Shown here one piece after another: positions 36,440 through 48,200 of a stretch of DNA of 64,000 bases (position 1 is the stretch's first letter; every line of letters starts with the position of its first letter). A model generated the notes under the pieces. The model ran no database searches. It saw only the letters and a list, made by a program, of their open reading frames with translations, and was not told the DNA's origin. The translations under genes were made by a program, and so were the position numbers. Source of the stretch: Atopsyche davidsoni (taxonomy: Eukaryota; Arthropoda; Insecta; Trichoptera; Hydrobiosidae); contig JAILWY010000015.1 of the NCBI GenBank assembly GCA_022113835.1, positions 4,288,001 to 4,352,000 on the forward strand. The letters are read 5' to 3'.

Positions 36440-36600
36440 GGATTTCTTCAGTATCATGCTGAGTAGTGGTTTGCGTCTTCCGACGTCTCGGTCACGGTAC
36501 CGGGACCATCTTCAGGAATTTAGATAGCTGAATATGGGAACCAAAACGTCGGAAGACACAAACCACTACTCGGCATAGCAACCAATATCGTGTATTGGGT
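36440..36600. repeat. Inverted GAAACGTCGGAAG-type repeat (Penelope-like ends?)
   Basis: GAGTAGTGGTTTGCGTCTTC at about 36463 is mirrored by GAAGACACAAACCACTACTC near 36560. On the minus strand one arm reads CCTGAAGATGGTCCCGGTAC, CGTGACCGAGACGTCGGAAG. Related single copies: 4980-5060, 21510-21560, 23455-23540, 38145-38200. The CTGAAGA...GAAACGTC layout recalls hammerhead-ribozyme motifs known in Penelope-like retroelements; not proven here. Confidence 0.5.
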
Positions 36601-36954
36601 TTTAAAGTTAGCGCAGAAGTCTGAAAAAAAAATTGTCATGTATTATGAGAAGCGACGTTAAATATTGTAAATGTCAATTCGTGACATTTTTCTGTTTTTT
36701 TAGGGGTGAACTATTCCCGGGCCTAGACTTCGTGAAACGAGGATATAAATTTTATTTAAAATCTTGCTTTTCATCTTGACTCATTACACGGATTAAGTTT
36801 TATGTCATTTTTTTTTATATAATCTGCGAACAAAATCTTACTCTGTAAATAATTTTTTTTAATCGTATATATTTTTGTGCTCTTGATTTTTAATTAACTT
36901 TTCTACTGTCAAAATAAAAGTTGATAATCTATTGATTGTAATAATAATTGGTTT

Positions 36955-37020
36955 GTAGACTCAGTCGTTGACTCTTCATCGAGAGTCTTCGGTTCGATTG
37001 TGTTTCATTTTGATTGAACA
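36955..37020 (+). repeat. tRNA-derived SINE fragment with B box
   Basis: GTCGTTGACTCTTCATCGAG, AGTCTTCGGTTCGATTGTG: a B box (GGTTCGATTG) preceded by sequence also found, reversed, at 48415-48470 with an A-box-like TTGGCCTAGTGGTTA. A second, low-copy SINE family. Confidence 0.4.
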
Positions 37021-37123
37021 CCCTTTGTATTGATTTATTACGATATTTTTAAGAAATATCATTGTTAGTTCACAGGAAATTAATTAAATGCTTTAACGTC
37101 TCAGTTTTTTTTTATAGAGTAAT

Positions 37124-37482
37124 TGTGAAAAACTAAGGCGTTTGAATGTACCTTTATAGGAGAATCTTAAAATTACCGTAGCTTGTCCGCGTCACAAATG
37201 AGAGTCACACAGAATTAGCAAAGTAAATAAACTCCTGCGATGGTAAAAAAGCGTAGAATTTTTTTGGCCATATTTGTAAAAATACTAAATAGCATACTGC
37301 AGCGAATACAGAAAAAAAATCCAATGACAAAGAGGCATTGGAAGTAGAAAACTGACGTGAATTCGGAATTTGCGCCGGTGGCTTGAAGTCAGGAGTTCAA
37401 CCGAATTGTTTAGACTGGCTCAGGATAAATATATGCCCACCAAATTCCTCTGAGGAGAGGCAATTGAAGAAGAGAAGTATTC
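37124..37482 (+). mobile_element. RTE-like LINE 3' end
   Basis: Plus-strand copy: TTTATAGGAGAATCTTAAAA, CGCGTCACAAATGAGAGTC, GGCATTGGAAGTAG, then GCTCAGGATAAATATATGCC and GAGGAGAGGCAATTGAAGAA. The tail here is the clearest LINE match to the SINE 3' end. It ends about 470 bp before coding exon 4. Confidence 0.85.
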
Positions 37483-37952
37483 TTCAACCGCAAAAATATG
37501 ATATATTTTAATTGTTAAATTATAAATTAATTACGCCACCAAAGAAGCCAAGTTATCTAATAACAATGACTGCCAAAATCCACGAACCTACCTATACGAA
37601 AACTATAGCAATGTGACGTCACACTAAGGTTTATATTTTATTGTTTCGACATTAAAGTTGAATAAAAATAAAACCGTGACGTTTATTGCTCAATGATTTA
37701 TTTAATTTTTTAAATTAATAAATAAATTGATTTAATAATTACAATGATTATACCACGCTCGTGAATGCATCATCTGTCCATGTGCTTAAACTGCATATCA
37801 CTTAATTTTGAATAAATTATTTTCAACACATGCAATATGTTATTTTTTTGTGTAGTGAAACAGTCTTATTATAATAGCCAATTGGCTAGGAGATCATTCA
37901 GTTTACAAATGGCTACTTACTATTATTAATTTGATTTTTCTTTCTTTCCCAG

Positions 37953-38054
37953 GCTGAGCTAGCAGCAGCAGTGAGGCGACGCGCCAGAGGAGACACCAGC
38001 GAGGAAGATGAAGATCTCGGCTTGCCTAGAAGCCCTCCATCATCACCTCCCAAG
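37953..38054 (+). CDS. Coding exon 4: acidic / Pro-Ser segment of the CRACD/KIAA1211-like protein
   Basis: Strong acceptor (TTTTTCTTTCTTTCCCAG, ending 37952) and donor AAG|GTAAGC (38055) enclose exactly 34 codons in phase 0, matching the phase-0 end of exon 3 over 31 kb away. It encodes residues 136-169: AELAAAVRRRARG, an acidic cluster TSEEDEDLG, then LPRSPPSSPPK. High GC3 matches exons 2 and 3. The Ser-Pro repeats look like proline-directed kinase sites or SH3/EVH1-type ligand sequence (inference). No exon between 6709 and 37952 was recognised, and the reading frame continues past the donor into an exon that I could not find before 64000. It could in principle belong to a different gene, but phase, strand and composition favour the same one. 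Confidence 0.8.
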
Positions 38055-38824
38055 GTAAGCCAAAAAAGCAGCCATATTTTTCATCAATTGCGGTTTGAAA
38101 GCATTGTTTCGTTCGCTGTGCGAATTGCTTAGTTTTTGGGTGTCTATCCCTGAAGATGTCTTCAGTATCGGGACCGAAACGTCGGAAACTTCAATTCAAA
38201 ACGTAGCACAAATCCGATGTAAATTCTACGCAAGTTTAACAAATGGCGTTGACGGATTTGAGCAATTGTATTATATTATAAATAAGTTTTAATATCAGTG
38301 ATTTTTCTGTATATTTTGTTGTTTGCGCCTACTGTTGTTTGTCCCTTGAAGGCAAAATCACTCTAAGTCAAAATATTTTTTTTAGGTTTAAAAAAGGCAA
38401 ATGAAGGTATCAATTCGAGTTCGCATGCCAATTGTTGCCATTCTCTGCTTTGATCGCTCCAGTTGGCACGCGAGGCGGGGGAATAGTATGAATATAAATT
38501 GAATGCAGGCGATGCAAACCGCCGGTGTTCGTGCTCAAAGGAATCAATCACATGCGCATAAAGCTAATATATTATGCAGATATGTTGCTTTTTGTTATTT
38601 TATATGAGTAGTAAGTCGTGTAATAAAGATAAGATTTTTTTCTGCGCAACTTCCTTCATTTGTCATTGCAACGGTGATAATTAAATCGACTTTATACCTG
38701 CGAAGAACATTTGTTCTCACAACCTTATTGTGACAATCACGCCATTTAAAAAAAAAACGTATCTGCCTAAAAATTTCAAAATTTGATTTGTTTTGAGGTA
38801 TATTTATTACTTTTTATATATTTT

Positions 38825-39330
38825 TTTTATTGTTATCTAGTTCCAATACCCAATCGAATGGAACAATTCCGTCGCGGATTCTTCTCCCCTCGCCTTGAGG
38901 AGCCTTTATATTTTAATAATATAGTAACAAAGCACGAGTATAGATAAATAAACAAGAAAAATTAAAATAAAAAGTTATTTTTTTGTAATTACGACAGAAG
39001 GTGTTTATTGTTTATCTAAGCAAATATCCAATTGAGTGGAACAATTCCACGGAGGATTCCTTTAGATTTGGGTTCTACTTGCCTCAGCCCTGAAAAGTGT
39101 GTAGTTTTTTGATAATATAATAACAAATGCTGTGCATCAATAAAAATTAATTAAAAATTTTGTTTTTCGGAAATTACGACAGAATCCATTGAATTAAACA
39201 AAACAGGTTTTTATTGTCCACTAATTCCAATATCCAATCGAATGGAACAATTCCATCGAGGACTCCTTCCAATTGTACTCCAGATTGGGATTCCACTCGC
39301 CTCGCCCTGATTGACTGCCGGTTTCTGTAA
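38825..39330. repeat. Three-copy ~180-206-bp tandem repeat
   Basis: Each unit starts with TTTATTGTTTATCTA-like sequence and carries a CCAATCGAATGGAACAATTC block (38850, 39028, 39234), then a diverged GAGGACTCCTT..TCGCCT..CCCTGA segment, an AT-rich stretch and AATTACGACAGAA. Moderately diverged. Not coding. Confidence 0.85.
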
Positions 39331-39622
39331 TGTAAACACATTTTAATCAACTTTGTAGGCAGTACTGCCTCCTGGCTTTTGTATGCAACGCGAAAATACA
39401 TTTCCTTAGCCGGGACGCAAACCGATTTTTAAAAAAATATTTTTACCGCTTCGCTTTGTGGTGTTTTTTTGGTGCGTCGTTAGATGGCGTTAGCAATATT
39501 TAAAAAATATTATTTTTCTATTACGTTTTTTTTTGTTGGCTGAGCTGAAATAAAATACAAGGATCTTAATTAATATATCGTCTGTTTTAATTTTTAAACT
39601 TATATTTATATCTATACACCTT

Positions 39623-39677
39623 TAGCTGTTTAAAAATATTATGGGGTCCACATTGCACCAATATTTTTAAACAGCTA
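39623..39677. repeat. Perfect 18-bp-arm hairpin
   Basis: TAGCTGTTTAAAAATATT (39623-39640) and its exact reverse complement (39660-39677) flank a 19-base loop. It could be a small MITE core or a structured RNA; nothing decides. Confidence 0.8.
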
Positions 39678-39784
39678 CTATGAATCAAGGTAGAAGATAA
39701 AGGATTTAGGTACAAATTAATTAAGCTAGGTTAGTTAATGTCGTTTTTAATAAATATATATTTTTTTATGTTAGGCTAATTAGC

Positions 39785-40065
39785 ATTATGTGCCAGAGAT
39801 ATACCATTGGAAACTCTCTGGAGAAAAATCGAGGAGGCTTCATAGGAGAATACTAAAATACCATGGGTTGAGTCTTGTACAAAATGCCCAAAGATTAAGA
39901 ACTCCTGACTATAACAAAAAAGCGTAAGGACATATTTTTAGAAATAATAAATATAAGCCTACTTTGAGTAAACGAGGCTTTGGAAGATTGGAAGTCAAGA
40001 AAATATATGTTCATGGAGATGGCTACCAACCTCCTATGAGTAGAGGCACTTTAAAAAGAACACAA
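39785..40065 (+). mobile_element. RTE-like LINE 3' end, decayed
   Basis: Plus-strand copy: TTCATAGGAGAATACTAAAA, GTTGAGTCTTGTACAAAATG, GGAGATGGCTACCAACCTCC, TAGAGGCACTTTAAAAAGAA. More diverged and internally deleted than other copies. Confidence 0.7.
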
Positions 40066-41335
40066 GGGTGGTGACGAAATAAAAAAAGTTAGGTTAGATC
40101 GCATTAGTGCATCTTTTAGCATAATAACTGTTACAGAATACGGATGTCAGGTACTTAGCAATCCTCGGCGTGGGAAGACTACTAAGCCCGATCCGATTTG
40201 CAATGCGACTTGAGAAATAATTGTTAAAACTTCGGGTCTTATGCAAGAGAATTGGACCGTTTCGATCCATGTGAATTTTCATTAAAACTACATTGTGGTA
40301 AAAGTGGTATTCAAATTTTTAGTCATTGCTAAACTGTACGTGTGAAACGCAAGTAATCCATTGCTCAAAAGTATATTAAACGATTTAAAAAAAAATAAAT
40401 AATGTAACATTATTTGCTCTTAGAAATCAACAGCAAAATTGAACGCTATCTCCTGAATGTGTCTTAATTTTTTTAATTACATATCCAAACAAATATGAAT
40501 TGTCAAAAAGCTAGCAGAGTACGATCTCTTGTAAATGTAAGCGCTTACGCCTTTGATTATATCTCAAATGCAGGAGCGCTCTAAGTAATTACTGTTATCT
40601 CCTAGCTTTGTGATATTTGTTGTCAATTTTAAATGAGCCCAATAAATCACGCAAATTACTTATTATCACGAGGTTAGGATAGGTTAGGACATTTGTGTTA
40701 CCTGAAGATCGAAACTAGAACAAACAACAATCAAACTCTCTTTTACTTCCCAAAAAGATCTCAAAGTCGCATATAGACAAATGACTATCTTTTAAGAACA
40801 TTTTTTTGTCCATTGTGTGGTCTTCTTCCCCATTGTACGTCTCCTATTAAAATGGAAAGTCCGCTTGTGCCAGCGCCGGCGCTTCTTGAATGCGTCCTTT
40901 GACAAATGCCTTGATGGCTATTTTCTAGCATTGAGCGTCTCCCATTGTACGCCGGCCCCTCATCCAGCGGCGGAATTGGTTTCTCACGCCTCCGATACCA
41001 TCATTCAGCCTACTACCATATACGGGCATACGAAATGGAAAGTGCCGTTTATTTTTTTTGTATTGTATAATTGTTATGTGTGGTGGTTCAAAACACAGTA
41101 TCTTTCAGAATTAACTCTACTAAAGCTTCCAAAATAAATTATACATCTTATATTTTAGAATTTACTTTTTGATTCTATTGATAATTTTTCTTGTCAGGAA
41201 AATTAACGTTATAACATTTTTATTGTCTCACCTAAAAACTGCATACGGAGAAAGTAGATGCGTTTCAGATAATCATCCATATTTTTTTTGTCCTTTGGAG
41301 TATCGAATTTGATGTCCAAATCCATCGTCTTTATA

Positions 41336-41740
41336 TCATGCTTCTTCTCCAAGTGCCTCTCTTCAGAGGAGGTTGGTGGCCATATCCTGAGCATGTCTTA
41401 CTGATTGGGCTGTACTCCCGACTTCCAGAAACTGGTGTAAATTCCGCATTCACTTCAGTTTCCTCTTTCCAATGCCCTTTTAGATTTTTCTTTGGACAAT
41501 CTGTAGCAGTAAGCTATATTTATTTTTTCTAAAAATAGACGCCCTTACGCTTTCTTGACTCTCATTTGTGACGTAGTCAAACCATGGTATGTTAAGGATT
41601 CTTCTATAAAGCCACATTTCTATCGCCTCGATTTTAAGCATTGTAGCTGTCTTAAGTGTTCAGGCCTTAGCTCCACGAAGAAGAACTCAACCAGCCTTTC
41701 ACTTGTGGTTCACTCTTATTGAGAGAACAGTTTATAAGTT
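41336..41740 (-). mobile_element. RTE-like LINE 3' end
   Basis: Minus-strand copy from tail (CTTCTTCTCCAAGTGCCTCT, CAGAGGAGGTTGGTGGCC) to the RT C-terminal region (GTGACGTAGTCAAACCATGG, TTCTATAAAGCCACATTTC, GTAGCTGTCTTAAGTGTTCA). The tail is in its SINE-like form, showing the two families share it. Confidence 0.87.
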
Positions 41741-42117
41741 ACAGATCTATTCCATATGAGCTGCAGTGTCTTCGCGTGTTGAGATTGCATTCTCCGGTAT
41801 CAATTATTTTCCCTGTATACCTTCGTTCGATCACTTCCTAACTAGATAAGGTGGGGTCGTGTCGCTGGCGCCTCCGCCGCGTGTGCGATTCTCACGGAAG
41901 CCTCGCTTTCAATACGAGAGGCTGGATTGATGGCTTCATTAGTCGTGGGCGTGTCTCCGGAGTACTCTGGGCTACCTCGCCTCTCTAGAGGGACATATTT
42001 ACTAAAAAAAAATACATCAATTAAGCAAAAAGCACACTTATATAGTTAGCCAAGTCGAAATTGATAATAGATCAAATACAACCTTTAATATTTTATTACT
42101 TGTTATTACATATTTCA

Positions 42118-42500
42118 CGATTATTTCACTGAGAATGTCCTCATACTGAGCCAGTGTTCATGGGTCTCTAAGAGGGAAATAGTATAGTGGGTCCTTCTAC
42201 ACCGCAGTTTTATATTGAAAAAAAAAGTCTGCGTATTGCTGCTGCCCGATAGCAGTATTATATAATCCTTTCCTTACAATGCTCTGGCGTTTAGATCTGA
42301 TACTTTTTCTGCAGAAAGCTACAGAAACAATAGCAGGAGACCTCCCACCTCGACAAGGTACTTCCAGAGCACATCCCTCCACAATAAACTACTTAGGGTA
42401 TAGAATGGCAGCCATGCACAAGCAACAGAGCAGGAAAATAATCAAGTATTAATAATCAAGAATATAAATACAATTTCATGGGATTGATTTTTTAGATTTT
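42118..42500 (-). mobile_element. SINE-like retroposon, long form
   Basis: Minus-strand copy: ATACTGAGCCAGTGTTCATG, CACCGCAGTTTTATATTGAA, TAGATCTGATACTTTTTCTG, GAATGGCAGCCATGCACAAG, then an extra 5' segment ending GGGATTGATTTTTTAGATTT, shared with 18722-18960. Confidence 0.82.
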
Positions 42501-43691
42501 GTCCGTCTGGATTTGACCAACATCCCAATGTGCGGCGCCTGCAAATTGACTTTATTACAGGTGTGCCACCGAAGTATCTATCACCTGACGAACCCCACTC
42601 AAATAGACACATCAACTAGTGATGTGCAAAAAATAATAACTAGTGATGTATAAGAGATTTAATTTATTATTTTGGAAATTTGTTGTTAGTGTCGAGTAGC
42701 TGGTCATGCTAAGTATCTACTTTGGGGTGTGCTCTATTCGTCCGAGGGTGGTTCGTGTGACGGTGGAGTCGTCGAGGCAGAATCGTGGCCCAAGAGCGAC
42801 GTTCAGTCGTGCGGTACGATCGCGTGGCAGGTTGGTGAAAATTTGAAATCGAGAAAATTTAAAGCCGCAACACCGAAAAGCCATTTCAAAACGGAAGCCT
42901 CCATTTTGATTAAACAAATTAAATTTAAAAAATAACTCGATTGTCTAATTGGGTTTCGACAAGTGCGCTCCGGGCACAGCCCACCTGCTGCACATGACTG
43001 GATACCGTTAAAACGTACTTTTTGCAACGCATTCTGTACCTGCTCTTGATTGCAATGCGAAATGAAGAAATTACGTGCAATTTGCATACCGTTTGGATAT
43101 GAAGCGTAAAAAATTGACGATTGCATTAATCAATTTTTGTATTTGTTAAAAGCACGCTTAAACGCATGACTTCATATTTGCTATTTGTTTCACACACAAA
43201 CGTTGCGTATTTGCTGTTATATATACTTTCTTAGGTTAACCAAGTAAAGTAATATAGATCAAATCAATGTTAAACAGTACCTGTTATTTTTTTTTTTTTG
43301 GATCTATTCACTCTGAATGTATAACACTACAAAATGATTGCAGAAGTAAATCGATGTGATAAATATCCGATTAATTATTTTTACTGTTTTTTTTATTGGA
43401 TAGCGGTTATGCGATAGTTTTCGAAACGATATTTGACACGATCGATATTATTAATTAATGGAAATGGTATTTATTTTGTAATACTCCATTTTATTATTAA
43501 AAATAAAACTAAGTGGTTTTGGAGACTACGTTTATTTCACTTGTAGCGAGAGCTCTTTTGCAGAACACGGCATCTTCAAAACTGAGTCAAATTCAACAGA
43601 AATACATGATTATACTACATTACAAATTTATGTAGAAAAGTTGCTTTTATTTAGTGCTGTGAAACCCCATTAAAATGATATTAACAGCAAT

Positions 43692-43985
43692 AATTTTTTT
43701 TTTTTTATTACGATAGATATTTGTTAAAAGTAGAGCCACCTAGAGATGAAACCCGAGGGTTTAAACCCTGGGGCCTGCCTAAGGCTTGGCAGCCCCGCGT
43801 GGGAGGATATTGAGGAAGTCAGCTGCTTCCTCGCTTTGACGGATCGACTCGTCTGACGTGGACTTCCCTTGCGGATGCCGCGCCGACAGGATTGATGAAA
43901 ATGTTTGCACAGACGCGTGATTGACGCGCCCAAGACACTATATATTTACATACCCCCCACTGCGGGGTGAGTTGGACCCCGAAAA
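43692..43985 (-). mobile_element. GC-rich non-LTR retroelement 3' end with poly(A)
   Basis: On the minus strand a GC-rich segment (GTCCACGTCAGACGAGTCG, ..CCACGCGGGGCTGCCAAG, GGGTTTAAACCCTCGGG) runs into AATAAAAAAAAAA at about 43691-43704. The composition and A tail look like a 5'-truncated retroposon unlike the RTE family here. No matching protein recognised. Confidence 0.45.
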
Positions 43986-44029
43986 GGTTCCATGCCGCTA
44001 GAAATATTTTTAATATTTTTGAATAAAAC

Positions 44030-44578
44030 ACTTGAGTGATTTTCCACATTTTTATTTTTATTAGTGACCGGTAGTGATTTTCCACATTTTCGCCAACTTT
44101 CAGACAAAAATAAAAATGTGAAATATCACTAAAAATATTTCTTAATAAATTCAATATTTTTGACAGAGAGTACTTGGTGGAATTCCGTTTTAATATTTTT
44201 TAATAAAATATTTATTTTTATTAGTGACCGGTTTCCACCTGACAATCATTCTCTCTCTTTCCGACAACCTCTCCCTCTAACAATTGTTTACCTGATTGTT
44301 TATTATCATATAAAGTCTCACTCTGTTTGATAATGCCAACGTGAAAGGTTGGCGAAACCGGTCACTAATAAAAATAAAAATGTGAAAAATCACTCAAGTA
44401 TTTTATTCAAAAAATATTAAAATGGAATTCCACCAAGTACTCTCTGTCAAAAATATTGAATTTCTTAAGAAATATTTTTAGTGATTTTTCACATTTATAT
44501 TTTTGTTTGAAAGTTGGCGAAAATGTGGAAAATCACTAAAAATATCGAAACGGAATTCCAACAAGTATTCTCTGGTTG
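44030..44578. mobile_element. Long inverted-repeat (fold-back) MITE
   Basis: Left arm about 44071-44245 and right arm about 44350-44575 are reverse complements over roughly 170-220 bp with scattered differences: TTTTCGCCAACTTTCA, GAGAGTACTTGGTGGAATTC, TTTTTATTAGTGACCGGTTT. A partial extra arm copy precedes it (44026-44070). The ~105-bp centre has GACAACCTCTCCCTCTAACA. A short relative occurs near 33545. Confidence 0.8.
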
Positions 44579-45079
44579 AACCGAAAACACACACACATAC
44601 ATATATATATATAAATATATCTATTAGATAAGCATAATATATCCACTACTTTAGGTTTTAATACACTGTGTTTGATTTAACTACTAGTTTGTATTAATGG
44701 CATAATAATTGTTCAAGCCTCGTAGTTTACCTGATTAAGTGAGTAGTGGCTGTAGTAAGTCGGCACCTGTCGGTGTAGGCTCGCCCAGGAAGTAACCCAG
44801 GACCGGTGTGCCCGGCCCGCAAGTTCCCTCGGCCACTCTCTCTTGCAAGCGGCAGCTTATCAAGTGCATTGGCTAACGCCGATTGTGCAATCGAAGAATA
44901 GTTACATTTAGTTATGTGTTTCCATGCAGGTGATAACGCAATCGATACTAGAGAATCCAGTGTTACATTTATTGCCCATGAGGTCTACTTTTTTATTGAT
45001 GCATTGAGCATGCATTGAGGATACAACAGTACTGGATTTTGAAGCTACTCAGATCCTTGAAGCAGCGCAGAAACCACTA

Positions 45080-45235
45080 AATCTTCTTCGAGTGCCTCGC
45101 CTCAGAGGAATCAGGTGACTATCTCATTGAACACATATATTGCTGAGCTAGTATTCATGGTTTTCTTATGGAGAATAGATAATTGAAAAATCTCTGGTAC
45201 CTAGATCTGATATTCCTTCCGAGGCTGACTGCTGA
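45080..45235 (-). mobile_element. SINE-like retroposon, internally deleted
   Basis: CTTCTTCGAGTGCCTCGCCT tail, GAACACATATATTGCTGAGC, TTCATGGTTTTCTTATGGAG, then a jump to TAGATCTGATATTCCTTCC: the middle is missing. Confidence 0.72.
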
Positions 45236-48200
45236 AATTCACGTATATTTATCGTCATTTTGAAGTTTTTAAAATGGCTTTCGGCTTTTATACTAGACCC
45301 GAGAAGTCTGCGACCACATGGTAGCTTCTAGGTCACGAAGGCTTCTATTCGATAATATAGATTTTCCATCAGTGCTTTTAATGGAGGATTAGTGTTCTTA
45401 TCCGCTTATCACCCAGGAGCATGAATAATCTATGGAAACACCGATAAGTGCCCGGATAAGTATTGCAATGACGTCACAAATCAATTTCTCCTTATCAGCA
45501 TGGAACATTGAAAACACCAGCCAGGCTATGCGTTATGTGAGAGTTACTGTGTTATTTATTACTGTTTGTATTAACCTAAGGAAATCGATATTATTTTTCT
45601 ATGTAATGTATATTTTCGATAAAAAAATTCTTGATACAAGAGACTTCAATACAAACATCACAAAAATTTTAAGATTTCGGTGTAATTGGAGTTTTAATAT
45701 AAATTGAAATAAAATGATGTTTATCAAACGATAAGTGTTTTATACCAAATCTTTTAAGAGTTTATTTCACTACCGTTTTTATTAATATTCAATAAGTTAA
45801 TATGTTTTGAGTTTTCTCTCACCTGAGTGTATACCAACCGCCTCTCCTTCCAGTTGTACATGTGCTGAGAACCGTTACATATCTTGACTTCTACCCAACA
45901 TCGTATTCAATACTAATCTGACCCACCAGGCTACATACATTTGAGAAGTGATGTATGTACGTCGTGTATATGTTGACCAATGAGATGCTGGATGAAATAT
46001 CAAAGTACAACCTGGCATATGAATATCGTTCAATCTCATGGTGGGTTCTATTTAATAAGCATATTTTGTAACAATTAAGTTGAAAATAAAGGCAGTACAT
46101 AAAAATTCTTGCCTCTAAATATTGTTCATTTTTTACACGGAATTAATTTAATTGTATGTCTCAAACCAGCTTATATTTATGACGTGCTTAAAAATTAAAT
46201 ATGTCGAACATAAATAAAAAATCCTAACAGAATTATGACAGAAACTACGAATGGTTTTGTAAAATTTAATTTATTGCGTGATTGATTAAGTTTCTTGCAT
46301 TTTAACACAGTTGTTCGTAATTGCGCGAAGGTGAAAGGTGTAAATCAATCAAAACGTTTTGGCTTCAGAACAACTGTTTCCATGCGAAAATTCTAAAACA
46401 ATGCTAAATTGTTTTTGCAAAATCTTAATTATTGCCAGGCTGCGTTGCACCTGTATTTTACAAACGCGCACCTGTCAAAAAAATGAAATATTATCAATAC
46501 GTATATTTTAAAATCCAATAATACACTCTTACTTTTCTTTTACTTCGTACAAAATCTTTACCGATAAAATATTTCTTTTTTATTTAAAATTTTTTAGTGA
46601 TTAATGGTCAAAATAAATGTAAGATTGTTTATTCACGGAAATAAACTATGATTAAAAAGAGTATATTTTATTTTATATTACATAATTAGAGGACATAAAA
46701 CGTACAAAATTATATAATAAAAGTAACTAGAATCATCTGTTAATTCATGGCTCGAAATAATTAGATATCTCAACAAAAAATCAACATTTCTGCTGAAGAA
46801 ATTACAAAGCGGAACATTAAATTCGATTCTCATTGTGTTCAATTCACGCCTCTTACGTCTTTCTTATTTTACAATAATTGAAATATCTGAAATATTCTTT
46901 TGTTTTACCGTCTTGAATTTTTGTTCATAAAAATCATGACATTTTTTTTTATATAGCGTGCTTACAAACACAGTCTTGCTCGAAAAGGGAAAACCGGTCG
47001 TAATTTCCAATAAAAAACACTGATTTTTTCATTGATTTCTTATTGATAATTTAAAAGTATTGTTTTAAAATGTAAAAAGTTTTTTTATACTATTAAACAA
47101 CTTTTTTTTTAGTATGAACAATAATATGAAATTCAATAAAATGAAAAATATCAATATACGTATATTCCATATGTATTTATCATATACTCCTATTTTCTTG
47201 GTGAAACTGAATTTTTTTAAATATACATGTGAATCGAAGATATTTGAAAATATATGTAATAAACCTTTTGTGTCTTACATGTTATAATTTATTAAAAAAT
47301 CTCTATATTTTGTTCAAATCATGGATTTCTCAATAAACAAATAAAATAATCTTAGTCCAATACGTCAATGAATAAATAGGATAACCAAATACGTAAATCT
47401 CATAATTTAATGCTAAAGTTTATATATTACAATATGATTAAATGTCTTGATTTTCCTCGATATTAAGATATTTGATTAACTGCTGGATGAAAGCCTGCCG
47501 TGTGATTTCCAGTCTCATTTACCCAACTCTAGATCTCGTTGGCTTACATAAGCCTTAGATTTCATTTCAAGTTTTTTTTACTGATTTGATTATCAAATAC
47601 TAGATGAATTCGCAACGATTACCCGAACAGTTTTGTTTGATATACAATTTTTTAAGGAAATTAAGTCACACGTGAAACGACGAGAAAAATACGCGGAACA
47701 CGTCATCGGTTATAAATATTCAAACTCCCACCGAAACACCCAGTGATATGATATACATATTTATATAATATGAACTTTAAAACAATCAAATCCTCTAAAG
47801 CTTCAGGCTCTAAAGGTATAAATCTATCTCCGTACATTAACGAAATACCAAAGCCGCTAACCTTTGCGTTGTGTTCTTAATGGCAGTTTTCATTCATCCA
47901 GTGACATTTTGGTCGGACTATACCCGCAAGACTTCAGTACTTAATCTGGAACGCTATTTGCGAGTGTTTTTCGTACGCCGGCCAGAAGTATAGAAGATTA
48001 GTGGATCTGCTCGCCACTTGAAGCACTAATTATATAATTATTTTAATTTATTACCGCGTTTAATAATAATCATAATATATTTGATTTAATGGAAGCGCTT
48101 ATTAATGTGCTTTCTAATAATTATGATAAATATGTTGGATCGCAGGCTACTCAGTATTTTATCATCATAGTTTTTTTTTCTGTTTATTCTACATTATAGT

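Larger units (their letters stand above)
6709..37952 (+). other. Intron 3, about 31.2 kb
   Basis: Bounded by GTAAGT (6709) and the strong acceptor ending 37952. It is packed with the retroposons, MITEs, tandem repeats and GC-rich islands listed separately. Long AT-rich stretches with nothing recognised include 9.5-11.2, 14.0-14.7, 17.6-18.7, 19.0-20.4, 22.0-23.4, 25.1-26.8, 28.9-30.2 and 32.2-32.9 kb. Alternative promoters or small exons inside it cannot be excluded. Confidence 0.7.

Noticed and set aside
40817..41137. 106-codon ORF with a GC-rich middle
   Set aside because: Contains repeated CATTGTACG and AAATGGAAAGT blocks suggestive of a transposon; no protein family recognised.
41835..41995. 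GC-rich segment as an exon
   Set aside because: No frame open over its length with good splice sites; adjoins a LINE copy and is probably repeat-derived.
42729..42935. 68-codon plus ORF / antisense 66-codon ORF
   Set aside because: Open in both strands with no splice-site support; cannot be told from chance.
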